From NCBI RefSeq assembly GCF_036013975.1, contig NZ_CP107904.1:5853001-5917000 (forward strand): 64,000 nucleotides of DNA, given 5' to 3'. Source of the DNA: Kitasatospora sp. NBC_00458. GTDB lineage: Bacteria > Actinomycetota > Actinomycetes > Streptomycetales > Streptomycetaceae. This document shows, piece by piece, positions 16,451-25,483 of this stretch; position 1 is the first letter of the stretch, and the number at the start of each line of letters is the position of its first letter. A program made the position numbers and the translations under genes. The notes under the pieces were generated by a model. The model was given only the letters and a program-made list of their open reading frames with translations, did not search any database and was not told the origin of the DNA.

Positions 16451-17942
16451 CACCGACCCCACCGTCCGGGTCCGCTTCTGTCCGTCCCCGACCGGCAACC
16501 CCCACGTGGGCCTGGTCCGGACCGCCCTCTTCAACTGGGCCTTCGCCCGCCACCACGGCGGCACGATGGTCTTCCGGATCGAGGACACCGACTCGGCCCG
16601 CGACTCCGAGGAGTCGTACGAGCAGCTGCTCGACGCCATGAAGTGGCTGGGCTTCGACTGGGACGAGGGCCCGGAGATCGGCGGCCCGCACGCGCCGTAC
16701 CGCCAGTCGCAGCGGATGGACGTCTACGCCGACGTCGCCCGCCGCCTGCACGAGGCCGGCCACGCCTACCGCTGCTACTGCTCCACCGAGGAGCTGGACG
16801 CCCGCCGCGAGGCCGCCCGCGCGGCCGGCAGGCCGTCGGGCTACGACGGTCACTGCCGCGACCTGACGGCCGACCAGGTGGCGGTGTACGAGCTGGAGAA
16901 GCGCGAGCCGATCCTGCGGTTCCGGATGCCGGACACCACCATCGCGTTCGACGACCTGGTCCGCGGCACGCTGAGCTTCGAGCCCGAGAACGTGCCCGAC
17001 TACGGCATCGTCCGGGCCAACGGCGCGCCGCTCTACACCCTGGTCAACCCGGTGGACGACGCCCTGATGGGCATCACCCACGTGCTCCGCGGCGAGGACC
17101 TGCTCTCCTCCACCCCGCGCCAGGTCGCGCTCTACGCGGCGCTCGCGGACATCGGCGTCGGCAACGGCACCACCCCGCGCTTCGGCCACCTGCCGTACGT
17201 GATGGGCGAGGGCAACAAGAAGCTCTCCAAGCGCGACCCGCAGGCCTCGCTCAACCTCTACCGCGAGCGCGGCTTCATCCCCGAGGGCCTGCTCAACTAC
17301 CTGTCGCTGCTCGGCTGGTCGCTCTCCGCGGACGACGACATCTTCTCGGTGGAGCAGCTGGTCGAGGCGTTCGACATCGCCGACGTCAACGCCAACCCGG
17401 CCCGCTTCGACCTCAAGAAGTGCGAGCACATCAACGCCGAGCACCTGCGCAAGCTCGCGCCGGAGGACTTCGTCCGCCGCCTGGTGCCGTACCTGCAGGC
17501 CCCCGGCCTGCTGCCGGCCGAGCCGACCGCCGAGCAGCTGGAGCTGCTGGCGAAGGTGGCGCCGCTCACCCAGGAGCGGATGGTCGTGCTCGGCGAGATC
17601 GTCGCCATGGCCGGCTTCCTGTTCGTCGCCCCGGAGGACTTCGCCCTGGACGCGGACGACGCGGCCAAGGTGCTGACCGCGGACGCCCGCCCGGTGCTGG
17701 AGGCCAGCGTCAAGGCGCTGGAGGCGCTGGAGGACTTCTCCCCGGAGCCGATCCAGGCCGCGCTGCGCGAGGCCCTGGTGGACGGCCTGGGCATCAAGCC
17801 CAAGTTCGCCTTCACCCCGCTGCGGGTGGCGGTCACCGGCCGGCGGGTCTCGCCGCCGCTGTTCGAGTCGATGGAGCTGCTCGGCCGGCCCGAGACGCTG
17901 CGCCGTCTGAACGCGGCCCTGACGGCGGTCCCGGCGGCCTGA
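16443..17942 (+). CDS. gltX: Glutamyl-tRNA synthetase
   Basis: A 499-residue class I synthetase with the HIGH-type motif HVGL at 21-24 (CPSPTGNPHVGL) and a KMSKS-type KLSKR near 260. It charges tRNA-Glu. In actinobacteria without a glutaminyl-tRNA synthetase the same enzyme is generally non-discriminating and also makes Glu-tRNA-Gln, later amidated by GatCAB. The gene sits immediately before a tRNA-Gln/Glu cluster, that is, beside the genes for both its RNA substrates. The GTG start at 16443 overlaps the FAH gene; a terminator follows at 17996. Confidence 0.96.
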   Translation: MANTDPTVRVRFCPSPTGNPHVGLVRTALFNWAFARHHGGTMVFRIEDTDSARDSEESYEQLLDAMKWLGFDWDEGPEIGGPHAPYRQSQRMDVYADVARRLHEAGHAYRCYCSTEELDARREAARAAGRPSGYDGHCRDLTADQVAVYELEKREPILRFRMPDTTIAFDDLVRGTLSFEPENVPDYGIVRANGAPLYTLVNPVDDALMGITHVLRGEDLLSSTPRQVALYAALADIGVGNGTTPRFGHLPYVMGEGNKKLSKRDPQASLNLYRERGFIPEGLLNYLSLLGWSLSADDDIFSVEQLVEAFDIADVNANPARFDLKKCEHINAEHLRKLAPEDFVRRLVPYLQAPGLLPAEPTAEQLELLAKVAPLTQERMVVLGEIVAMAGFLFVAPEDFALDADDAAKVLTADARPVLEASVKALEALEDFSPEPIQAALREALVDGLGIKPKFAFTPLRVAVTGRRVSPPLFESMELLGRPETLRRLNAALTAVPAA

Positions 17943-17995
17943 GCGGTACCGGGGCCAGGACCCCGTCCGGGGCCCCCGGTGGTGCCCTGAGCAGC

Positions 17996-18026
17996 CCGCG
18001 GGCCCGGCTTCGTGCCGGGCCCGCGG
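17996..18026 (+). terminator. gltX terminator
   Basis: A perfect 13-bp stem (17996-18008 with 18014-18026) with a TTCGT loop lies 53 bp after the gltX stop. It ends the FAH-gltX unit before the tRNA promoter. Confidence 0.78.
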
Positions 18027-18079
18027 CGCCCCCGGACGTCACCGGACGTCCTCCCCGCCGCTGCCTGGGGTTATCGATT

Positions 18080-18108
18080 TTGGAGCCAGGCCAGACGTCG
18101 GGTAATGT
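18080..18108 (+). promoter_or_regulatory. Candidate promoter of the tRNA cluster
   Basis: TTGGAG, 17 bp, TAATGT, in a locally AT-richer stretch downstream of the gltX terminator and about 105 bp before the first tRNA. It matches the housekeeping pattern; no experimental support is available. Confidence 0.5.
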
Positions 18109-18212
18109 TCTTTCTGCGCCGCCCGGGAGGGAACGGACGAGGGAGTGAAACCCCGTCGGTAACCGAGCGAGGGGCGCAACGCCCGAGAAGGCCCGCGAGG
18201 GTCCAACTCTGG

Positions 18213-18284
18213 TGGGGTATGGTGTAATTGGCAGCACGAGTGATTCTGGTTCATTTAGTCTAGGTTCGAGTCCTGGTACCCCAG
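18213..18284 (+). tRNA. tRNA-Gln (CTG)
   Basis: A 72-nt cloverleaf: acceptor stem TGGGGTA with TACCCCA, D-arm around GGTGTAATTGGCAGCAC, anticodon loop with CTG in GATTCTGGTTC, and T-arm AGGTTCGAGTCCT. CCA is not encoded. First gene of a five-tRNA cluster; a second identical copy closes the cluster. Confidence 0.95.
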
Positions 18285-18334
18285 CGCAGTACAGCACCAC
18301 CGCAGTACCGCAGTACCGCACAAAAAAAGATCAA

Positions 18335-18407
18335 GCCCCCGTTGTGTAGCGGCCTAGCACGCTGCCCTCTCACGGCAGTAGCGCCGGTTCGAATCCGGTC
18401 GGGGGTA
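18335..18407 (+). tRNA. tRNA-Glu (CTC), copy 1
   Basis: A 73-nt tRNA with acceptor GCCCCCG/CGGGGGT (terminal G-U), anticodon CTC in GCCCTCTCACGGC, and T-loop GGTTCGAATCC. First of three identical tandem copies. Confidence 0.95.
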
Positions 18408-18434
18408 CTGGTCCCGCAAGGGACCGCCTGGAAA

Positions 18435-18507
18435 GCCCCCGTTGTGTAGCGGCCTAGCACGCTGCCCTCTCACGGCAGTAGCGCCGGTTCGAATCCGGTC
18501 GGGGGTA
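18435..18507 (+). tRNA. tRNA-Glu (CTC), copy 2
   Basis: Identical to the copy at 18335. The 27-nt spacer before it holds a small GGTCCC-GCAA-GGGACC hairpin, a likely processing element in a polycistronic tRNA transcript. Confidence 0.95.
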
Positions 18508-18533
18508 CTGATTCCGCAAGGGATCGTCAGGAA

Positions 18534-18606
18534 GCCCCCGTTGTGTAGCGGCCTAGCACGCTGCCCTCTCACGGCAGTAGCGCCGGTTCGAATCCGGTCG
18601 GGGGTA
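18534..18606 (+). tRNA. tRNA-Glu (CTC), copy 3
   Basis: Identical to the two copies before it. The spacer holds a GATTCC-GCAA-GGGATC hairpin, related to but not the same as the previous spacer hairpin. Confidence 0.95.
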
Positions 18607-18653
18607 CCAGAGCAGGAAGGCCGGTGGGCTTACCCATCGGCTGATTGCTTTGT

Positions 18654-18725
18654 TGGGGTATGGTGTAATTGGCAGCACGAGTGATTCTGGTTCATTTAGT
18701 CTAGGTTCGAGTCCTGGTACCCCAG
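18654..18725 (+). tRNA. tRNA-Gln (CTG), copy 2
   Basis: Identical in its 72 nt to the copy at 18213. Here the bases after the discriminator G read CCA, so this copy encodes its own 3' CCA while the first does not. Last gene of the cluster. Confidence 0.95.
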
Positions 18726-18737
18726 CCAGAAAGTACG

Positions 18738-18761
18738 GCCCCGGTTCACGCCGGGGCTTTT
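18738..18761 (+). terminator. tRNA cluster terminator
   Basis: A 7-bp stem GCCCCGG/CCGGGGC (18738-18744 with 18751-18757) followed directly by TTTT: a classical intrinsic terminator right after the last tRNA. Confidence 0.85.
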
Positions 18762-18830
18762 CGCATTTCCGGACGCCCGCGTGGAAACGCCCGCGCGGAG
18801 CCCGGCGGAAACGCCCCCGGACAATGCCCA

Positions 18831-18879
18831 CCCATCCGAAAGGGCCCGCTCACCTGGTGAGCGGGCCCTTTCGGATGGG
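18831..18879. terminator. Bidirectional terminator, tRNA cluster / ndgR
   Basis: A 24-bp perfect inverted repeat (18831-18854 with 18856-18879) around one base, containing AAAGGG/CCCTTT so that both directions have a partial T-tract. It lies 47 bp after the ndgR stop in a convergent spacer. Confidence 0.85.
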
Positions 18880-18926
18880 TGGGGGAGTTACTGCGGTGGG
18901 GGCGGGTGGGGGAGTGGGCGGGGCTC

Positions 18927-19640
18927 TCAGCTGCGGCGCAGGGCCTCGGTGAGGCGGTTGGCCGCCTCGATGATGGCCTGGGCGTGCAGCCGGCCCGGGT
19001 GGCGGGTCAGCCGCTCGATCGGGCCGGAGACCGAGACGGCGGCCACCACGCGGTTGGAGGGGCCGCGGACCGGCGCGGAGACCGAGGCCACGCCCGGCTC
19101 CCGCTCGCCGATCGACTGGGCCCAGCCGCGGCGGCGCACACCGCTCAGCGCGGTGGCGGTGAAGCGGGCGCCCTGGAGGCCGCGGTGGAGCCGCTCGGGC
19201 TCCTCCCAGGCCAGCAGGACCTGGGCGGCCGAGCCGGCCTTCATCGGCAGGGTGCTGCCGACCGGGACGGTGTCCCGCAGACCGGAGAGCCGCTCGGCGG
19301 CGGCGACGCAGATCCGCATCTCGCCCTGCCGGCGGTAGAGCTGTGCGCTCTCGCCGGTGACGTCGCGCAGGTGGGTCAGGACCGGGCCCGCGGTGGCGAG
19401 CAGCCGGTCCTCGCCCGCCGCGGCGGAGAGTTCGGACAGCCGCGGGCCGAGGATGAAACGGCCCTGCATGTCCCTGGTGACCAGACGGTGGTGTTCGAGT
19501 GCGACGGCGAGCCGGTGGGCCGTGGGGCGCGCCAGACCGGTGGCGGCGACCAGCCCCGCCAACGTGGCGGGGCCCGACTCCAGTGCGCTCAGCACCAGAG
19601 CGGCCTTGTCGAGAACGCCGACGCCGCTAGAGTTGTCCAT
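18927..19640 (-). CDS. ndgR: IclR-family regulator NdgR
   Basis: A 237-residue regulator with an N-terminal winged HTH (about 7-60: LDKAALVLSALESGPATLAGLVAATGLARPTAHRLAVAL) and an IclR effector domain (about 75-235). Its place, divergent from leuCD, is that of NdgR/AreB, which controls leucine and other amino acid genes and affects antibiotic production in streptomycetes. The ATG at 19640 is used. The palindrome at 19647-19658 lies between it and leuC and is a candidate autoregulatory operator. Confidence 0.93.
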   Translation of the reverse strand: MDNSSGVGVLDKAALVLSALESGPATLAGLVAATGLARPTAHRLAVALEHHRLVTRDMQGRFILGPRLSELSAAAGEDRLLATAGPVLTHLRDVTGESAQLYRRQGEMRICVAAAERLSGLRDTVPVGSTLPMKAGSAAQVLLAWEEPERLHRGLQGARFTATALSGVRRRGWAQSIGEREPGVASVSAPVRGPSNRVVAAVSVSGPIERLTRHPGRLHAQAIIEAANRLTEALRRS

Positions 19641-19646
19641 GCCCTA

Positions 19647-19658
19647 AGACTGCAGTCT
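19647..19658. promoter_or_regulatory. Palindrome upstream of ndgR (candidate operator)
   Basis: The 12-bp perfect palindrome AGACTGCAGTCT begins 6 bp from the ndgR start codon in the ndgR-leuC divergent region. IclR-type proteins bind short palindromes of this size and commonly repress their own genes. Binding by NdgR is inferred from position. Confidence 0.4.
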
Positions 19659-19871
19659 CAGTCCGCGAGACGCAAGTTCAATCTTCCGGGAAAAGCGCCA
19701 CTCTGGAAGCAGCAGCCCGGGAGACATCCAGGATGCGACCCCGACCGGGTGTCCGCATCGTGGACACCTATCCGGTGTGCAGGTCGCACGGCGCGAGCCT
19801 CACAGGGCGGCGACAGCTTCGACCTCGACGACACGAGAAGGCCGGCAACGCGGCCGGCTGGAGGGAACCCG

Positions 19872-21293
<1,422 letters not shown>

Positions 21294-21298
21294 GCAGC

Positions 21299-21895
21299 AT
21301 GGAGAAGTTCACCACCCACACCGGCCGGGCCGTCCCGCTGCGCCGCAGCAACGTCGACACCGACCAGATCATCCCCGCCCACTGGCTCAAGAAGGTCACC
21401 CGTTCCGGTTTCGAGGGCGGTCTGTTCGAGGCCTGGCGCAAGGACGAGTCGTTCGTCCTGAACCGGCCCGAGCGCCAGGGTGCCACCGTCCTGGTGGCCG
21501 GCCCCGAGTTCGGCACCGGCTCCTCCCGCGAGCACGCCGTCTGGGCCCTGCAGAACTACGGGTTCCACGCGGTCGTCTCGTCCCGCTTCGCCGACATCTT
21601 CCGCGGCAACTCGCTGAAGAACGGCCTGCTCACCGTGGTCCTGCCGCAGGAGACCGTGGAGCGGCTCTGGGAGCTCACCGAGGCCGACCCGACCGCCGAG
21701 GTCACGGTGGACCTGGAGGCCCGCGAGGTGCGCGCCGAGGGCATCACCGCCTCCTTCGAACTGGACGACAACGTTCGGTGGCGGCTGCTGAACGGGCTGG
21801 ACGACATCAGCATCACCCTGCAGAACGAGCCCGACATCGCGGCCTTCGAGGCGACCCGCCCGTCCTTCAAGCCGCGCACTCTGCCGGTGGCCTGA
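21299..21895 (+). CDS. leuD: 3-isopropylmalate dehydratase small subunit
   Basis: A 198-residue swivel-domain subunit that completes the LeuCD enzyme. It opens MEKFTTHTGRAVPLRRSNVDTDQIIPAHWLK and has the GTGSSREHAVWAL motif that binds substrate phosphate-like groups in this family. Coupled to leuC in one operon, closed by the hairpin at 21931. Confidence 0.96.
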   Translation: MEKFTTHTGRAVPLRRSNVDTDQIIPAHWLKKVTRSGFEGGLFEAWRKDESFVLNRPERQGATVLVAGPEFGTGSSREHAVWALQNYGFHAVVSSRFADIFRGNSLKNGLLTVVLPQETVERLWELTEADPTAEVTVDLEAREVRAEGITASFELDDNVRWRLLNGLDDISITLQNEPDIAAFEATRPSFKPRTLPVA

Positions 21896-21930
21896 GATCC
21901 CGTTCTGAACAAGCATTCTGACGATCCGCC

Positions 21931-21967
21931 GGATGGCCCGCTCCCCCCTCGGGGGGGCGGGCCATCC
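21931..21967 (+). terminator. leuCD terminator
   Basis: A long stem GGATGGCCCGC plus C-run against G-run plus GCGGGCCATCC, with a single T bulge (21931 to 21967), 35 bp after leuD. Confidence 0.75.
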
Positions 21968-22078
21968 GCCGTTCCGGGGCGGGAGTTGTCCCTCCCGGCC
22001 ACCCCCCGATTGCCCATTCGGTAATGCCTCAGAGGGCCCCGCGCATGCACAACTCCGGGTAGATGGCACAATCAGTGC

Positions 22079-22426
22079 ATGCACCGGCACCATGAACCTC
22101 CGTACGCGGGCGGCGAACCCGCGTCACCGGAGTCCACGGGCCGGGGATCCGAACGCCGAATTGACGATCGGCCGGACGTCGCCACCTCACCTGCTGAGGG
22201 GCCGGACGACCCGGAAGTCGCAGCGCTCTTCGCGCTTGTGGCCGAGCGGTTGAAGCAAGCTCACGACCGCGTGCATGCGCTGAACGTGTCTGCCGATGCA
22301 AAGACCGCTCTCACCCGTCAACTGCTGATCGTCACGGAGACCGCCAAGCGCGATCTTCCCGGGGCGGCGCGGCGGTTGAGTCGCTTTGTGCAGGACCTCG
22401 ACGAGGGGCGCCCGCCCGTCGACTGA
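22079..22426 (+). CDS. Small hypothetical protein
   Basis: A 115-residue protein of unknown function. Residues 1-45 are polar and probably disordered; residues 46-110 look like two or three amphipathic helices (VAALFALVAERLKQAHDRVHALNVSADAKTALTRQLLIVTETAKRDLPGAARRLSRFVQDLDEG). It lies between leuD and hupS, the usual position of a conserved hypothetical gene in streptomycetes. An alternative start inside the first 30 codons is possible. Confidence 0.7.
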   Translation: MHRHHEPPYAGGEPASPESTGRGSERRIDDRPDVATSPAEGPDDPEVAALFALVAERLKQAHDRVHALNVSADAKTALTRQLLIVTETAKRDLPGAARRLSRFVQDLDEGRPPVD

Positions 22427-22559
22427 GGTCGCCGACGCGCAAATCCATTGCGACACTAGGGTGATTCGCGCGTTTGGTAATTGAAAGTCCGCAGATACAT
22501 ACCTAACGTGCGAAATGAACGGATGGAATCATCCGGCGCCCGTTTCCGAAGGGGAAGAC

Positions 22560-23279
22560 GTGAACAAGGCTCAGCTTGTCGAAGCGGTGGCCGAGCAGCT
22601 GGGCGGTCGCAAGGCTGCCGCAGAGGCCGTCGACGCAGTGCTCGACACCATGGTCCGCGCCGTCGTGGCCGGTGACCGGGTGTCGGTCACCGGTTTTGGC
22701 ACCTTTGAGAAGGTGGAGCGCTCCGCGCGCTTCGCCCGCAACCCGCAGACCGGCGAGAAGGTCAAGGTCAAGAAGACCTCGGTGCCCCGCTTCCGTCCCG
22801 GTCAGGGCTTCAAGGACCTGGTCAGCGGCAGCAAGAAGCTGCCGAAGGAAGGCCCCTCGGTGAAGAAGGCGCCCAAGGGCTCCCTCACCCCGGGCAAGAG
22901 CGGTGTCGCCGCGACCCCGGCCGCCAAGCGCGCCGCCACCAAGCGCGCCGCCACGGCCGCCGCTGCCGCCGCCCCGGCGAAGAAGGCCGCCGCCAAGAAG
23001 ACGGCCACCACGGCCGCCGCGAAGAAGACCACCGCGACCGCCGCCAAGAAGGCGACCGCCACCAAGAAGGCCACCACCACCGCCGCCGCGAAGAAGACCA
23101 CCGCGACCGCGACCAAGAAGACGGCGACCACCGCCGCGAAGAAGACGGCCACCACGGCCGCCGCGAAGAAGACCACGGCGACCGCCGCCAAGAAGACGAC
23201 CGCGACCGCCAAGAAGACGGCTCCGGCGAAGAAGACCGCCACCCGCAAGACCACCGCGCGCAAGACCAGCGCGAAGTAG
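22560..23279 (+). CDS. hupS: HupS, HU fused to a lysine-rich tail
   Basis: A nucleoid-associated protein of 239 residues. Residues 1-95 are a complete HU domain (NKAQLVEAVAEQLGG, GFGTFEKVERSARFARNPQTGEKVKV, VPRFRPGQGFKDLV). The rest is an Ala/Thr/Lys tail made of AAKKTTAT-type repeats, like histone H1. Such two-domain HU proteins are characteristic of actinobacteria; HupS of Streptomyces compacts spore chromosomes. The GTG at 22560 has a GGGGAAG Shine-Dalgarno and places the HU domain at the very N-terminus. The tail DNA is a run of imperfect repeats and prone to length change. Confidence 0.95.
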   Translation: MNKAQLVEAVAEQLGGRKAAAEAVDAVLDTMVRAVVAGDRVSVTGFGTFEKVERSARFARNPQTGEKVKVKKTSVPRFRPGQGFKDLVSGSKKLPKEGPSVKKAPKGSLTPGKSGVAATPAAKRAATKRAATAAAAAAPAKKAAAKKTATTAAAKKTTATAAKKATATKKATTTAAAKKTTATATKKTATTAAKKTATTAAAKKTTATAAKKTTATAKKTAPAKKTATRKTTARKTSAK

Positions 23280-23297
23280 TCCTGCCGGACGGCCTTC

Positions 23298-23356
23298 GAG
23301 AGCCGTGGCGCAGCACCCCGTCCGGGTTTCCGGAAGGGGTCGGCGCCACGGCTCTC
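23298..23356. terminator. hupS terminator
   Basis: A 14-bp perfect outer stem (23298-23311 with 23343-23356) enclosing a smaller CCCCG/CGGGG-type hairpin, 18 bp after hupS. It lies before the convergent gene at 23443. Confidence 0.75.
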
Positions 23357-23442
23357 CGGCTTTCCGCCCCGCTTCCCGCCCGCCGGTTCCCCGGCTTTCC
23401 GGTCTTTCGGCTCCGCCTTCCGGCGCGCCGGTGCCGGCGCGG

Positions 23443-23664
23443 TCAGGCCTCGGCCGGGTCCGGGAAGGTCTGCAGCGTCACGAAGACCACCCGGCGGGCC
23501 GTTCCGGCGCCCTCGGTGCGGATCCGCACCCGCTGGCCGGGGCGCAGCAGCCGAAGGCCGCCGGCGTCGAAGGCGGCCGCGTCGAACGGCACCGGGGTCC
23601 CGTCGTCGAGCAGCACGGAGCCGGCCCGGGTGGCGGGGTCGAAGGTGAACGCGGTGGCCTGCAT
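23443..23664 (-). CDS. Small OB-fold-like protein
   Basis: A 73-residue protein: FTFDPATRAGSVLLDDGTPVPFDAAAFDAGGLRLLRPGQRVRIRTEG…ARRVVFVTLQTF. The pattern of alternating strands with a GxV-x-DDG-x-x-PF turn is reminiscent of cold-shock/OB-fold proteins (the GKGFGFI-type RNA-binding motifs are absent). Function is unknown. It sits 54 bp upstream of and in line with cofC on the minus strand, downstream in transcription. Confidence 0.65.
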   Translation of the reverse strand: MQATAFTFDPATRAGSVLLDDGTPVPFDAAAFDAGGLRLLRPGQRVRIRTEGAGTARRVVFVTLQTFPDPAEA

Positions 23665-23718
23665 GGCAGCAGCATAGCGAGCACCGCCGACAGTCCCCGG
23701 TGGCGTCCGCGCCGCGGC

Positions 23719-24447
23719 TCAGCGCCGCCCGGGGGGCCCGGGCGCGTCCTGCACCGGCAGGTACCCGAGGCGGGCCGCCAGGGCGCGGGTGTGCCGTCCC
23801 ACACCGAGGGCCAGGGCCGCGGCCAGGTCCTCGCCCGTGTCGACGTCCCGGCGGACCGAGTCCACGCCGGACAGCCGCAGTTCGCGGGCGCCGCCGGCGG
23901 TGTGCCGGGCCCGCGAGCCGTCCCCGAAGGCGGGGGCGAGCGGGCTGCCGGGGGCGCAGGCGAGCAGCGTGGTGCCCAGCCCCGGGGCGTCGGGCAGGAA
24001 GGCGCGGCCGGTGGCCGGTACGGCGGCGAGCACCCGGCCCAGTTCGGCCGGGCGCAGGGCCGGCAGGTCCGCCGAGAGTGCGGCCAGCGGGGCGTGCGGG
24101 GCGAACGCCAGCGCGGCGGCCGCACCGTGCGCCAGTGCCTCGTTGAGCCCGCCCCCCGGTTCGTCGTCGACCACCAGGGCGCCGAGCGCGGCGAGCAGTC
24201 CGCCCGCCGCCGGGTCCGTGGTCACCACCAGGACGCGGCTGACCTCGGGGGCCGCCAGCGCGGCGGTGACGGTGTCGAGGGCGAACGCGAGGGCCAGGTC
24301 CGGGCGGTGCGGACCGGCGAACGGCGCCAGCCGGGACTTGGCCCGGGCGAGCGGCTTGAGCGGCAGCACCAGCGACCAGCCGGCGGTGGGTGCGGCGGGC
24401 GCGACGGGCCCGCTGGGGCGTACGGTGTCCTGGGTCATCGGCGTCAT
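23719..24447 (-). CDS. cofC: Phospholactate/phosphoenolpyruvate guanylyltransferase
   Basis: A 242-residue nucleotidyltransferase for coenzyme F420 synthesis (activates 2-phospholactate or PEP with GTP). The N-terminus WSLVLPLKPLARAKSRLAPFAG holds the nucleotide-binding loop of the CofC family. VLVVTTDP, GGGLNEALAHGA and LPALRP-type motifs follow, then the RHTAGGARELRLSG region. The ATG at 24447 is used (a second ATG lies 9 bp on). Other F420 genes (fbiA/B) are not in the window. It faces plsC/gpsA divergently across about 205 bp. Confidence 0.85.
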   Translation of the reverse strand: MTPMTQDTVRPSGPVAPAAPTAGWSLVLPLKPLARAKSRLAPFAGPHRPDLALAFALDTVTAALAAPEVSRVLVVTTDPAAGGLLAALGALVVDDEPGGGLNEALAHGAAAALAFAPHAPLAALSADLPALRPAELGRVLAAVPATGRAFLPDAPGLGTTLLACAPGSPLAPAFGDGSRARHTAGGARELRLSGVDSVRRDVDTGEDLAAALALGVGRHTRALAARLGYLPVQDAPGPPGRR

Positions 24448-24652
24448 TGTGGCGCCGGTCCCGGAGCCCTCGCCAGGCCGTCCGAACTGTGCGGACGTGC
24501 GTTTGATCACGCCCGCCCGACGTGCTGGCGGGGTTGCTCGACAGCCGGTGAGCGGTCGGGCGAGACTGTTCCGCGCCCGGGCCCCGAACCGGGGTCGCGG
24601 CAACGTGACTGACGCGGCACCCCACGTGCCGCACGGATGAGGAGGACCTGGG

Positions 24653-25483
24653 GTGGCCCGCCGCTCGTACGCCAGCTTCGGCAACGCCGACTACGGCATC
24701 TGGTACCGCTTCGCGGCCGTGCTGGTGAAGCCGGTGACGACCGCCCTGGTGAAGCCCGACTGGCGGGGCTGGGAGCACCTCCCGAAGGAGGGCGGCTTCA
24801 TCGCCGCGGTGAACCACAACTCGGTCATCGACCCGGTGGTCTACGCGCACTGGCAGTACAACAGCGGACGGCCCCCGCGGATCCTCGGCAAGTCCTCGCT
24901 GTTCTCCGTGCCGTTCATCGGGTTCATGCTCCGCAAGACCGGCCAGATCCCGGTCTTCCGCGAGTCGACCGACGCCGCGCAGGCCTTCCGGGCCGCGATC
25001 GACGCGGTCGACGGCGGTCAGTGCGTGCAGTTCTACCCGGAGGGCACGCTCACCCGGGACCCGGACCTGTGGCCGATGACCGGCAAGAGCGGGGTGGCCC
25101 GGGTCGCGCTGATGACCGGCGCACCGGTCATCCCGGTGGCGCACTGGGGCGCGCACGAGATCATCCCGCCGTACGGCAGGGGCGGCTCCGGGAAGGGCCG
25201 GTTCAACCTCTTCCCGCGCCACCGGGTGACGGTGGCGGCCGGGCCGGCCGTCGACCTGAGCAGGTACCAGGGCCAGGAGCTGACCGCGCAGGTCCTCCGG
25301 GACGCCACCGAGGACATCATGACGGCGATCACCGCGGTGCTGGCCGAGATCCGCGGCGAGGAGCCGCCCGCCGAGCGGTACGACATGCGGGAGGCGGCCC
25401 GGCACCGGGCCGCCGCGGCGGCGGCCCGCAGGCAGAAGGCGGCCGGACGGGCCGGCGACGAGGCCGAGGAGGCCGGCAAGTGA
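24653..25483 (+). CDS. 1-acyl-sn-glycerol-3-phosphate acyltransferase (PlsC family)
   Basis: A 276-residue membrane-associated acyltransferase that adds the second acyl chain in phosphatidic acid synthesis. The NHX4D active site is NHNSVIDP near residue 62; the second motif FYPEGTLTRD lies near 128; a substrate-specificity block PVAHWGAHEIIPPYG follows. The C-terminus is an Ala/Arg/Lys-rich helix. The GTG at 24653 has a GAGGAGG Shine-Dalgarno. It overlaps gpsA by 4 bp (GTGA), so glycerol-3-phosphate production and acylation are coupled. Confidence 0.9.
   Translation: MARRSYASFGNADYGIWYRFAAVLVKPVTTALVKPDWRGWEHLPKEGGFIAAVNHNSVIDPVVYAHWQYNSGRPPRILGKSSLFSVPFIGFMLRKTGQIPVFRESTDAAQAFRAAIDAVDGGQCVQFYPEGTLTRDPDLWPMTGKSGVARVALMTGAPVIPVAHWGAHEIIPPYGRGGSGKGRFNLFPRHRVTVAAGPAVDLSRYQGQELTAQVLRDATEDIMTAITAVLAEIRGEEPPAERYDMREAARHRAAAAAARRQKAAGRAGDEAEEAGK

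Noticed and set aside
18335..18606. Three ~100-bp direct repeats resembling a CRISPR or minisatellite
   Set aside because: The repeats are 73-nt tRNA-Glu genes with normal cloverleaves; spacers are short and related to each other, unlike CRISPR spacers.
22980..23260. Repeat array in hupS as a CRISPR-like or satellite element
   Set aside because: It is in frame and encodes the expected Lys/Ala tail of HupS.
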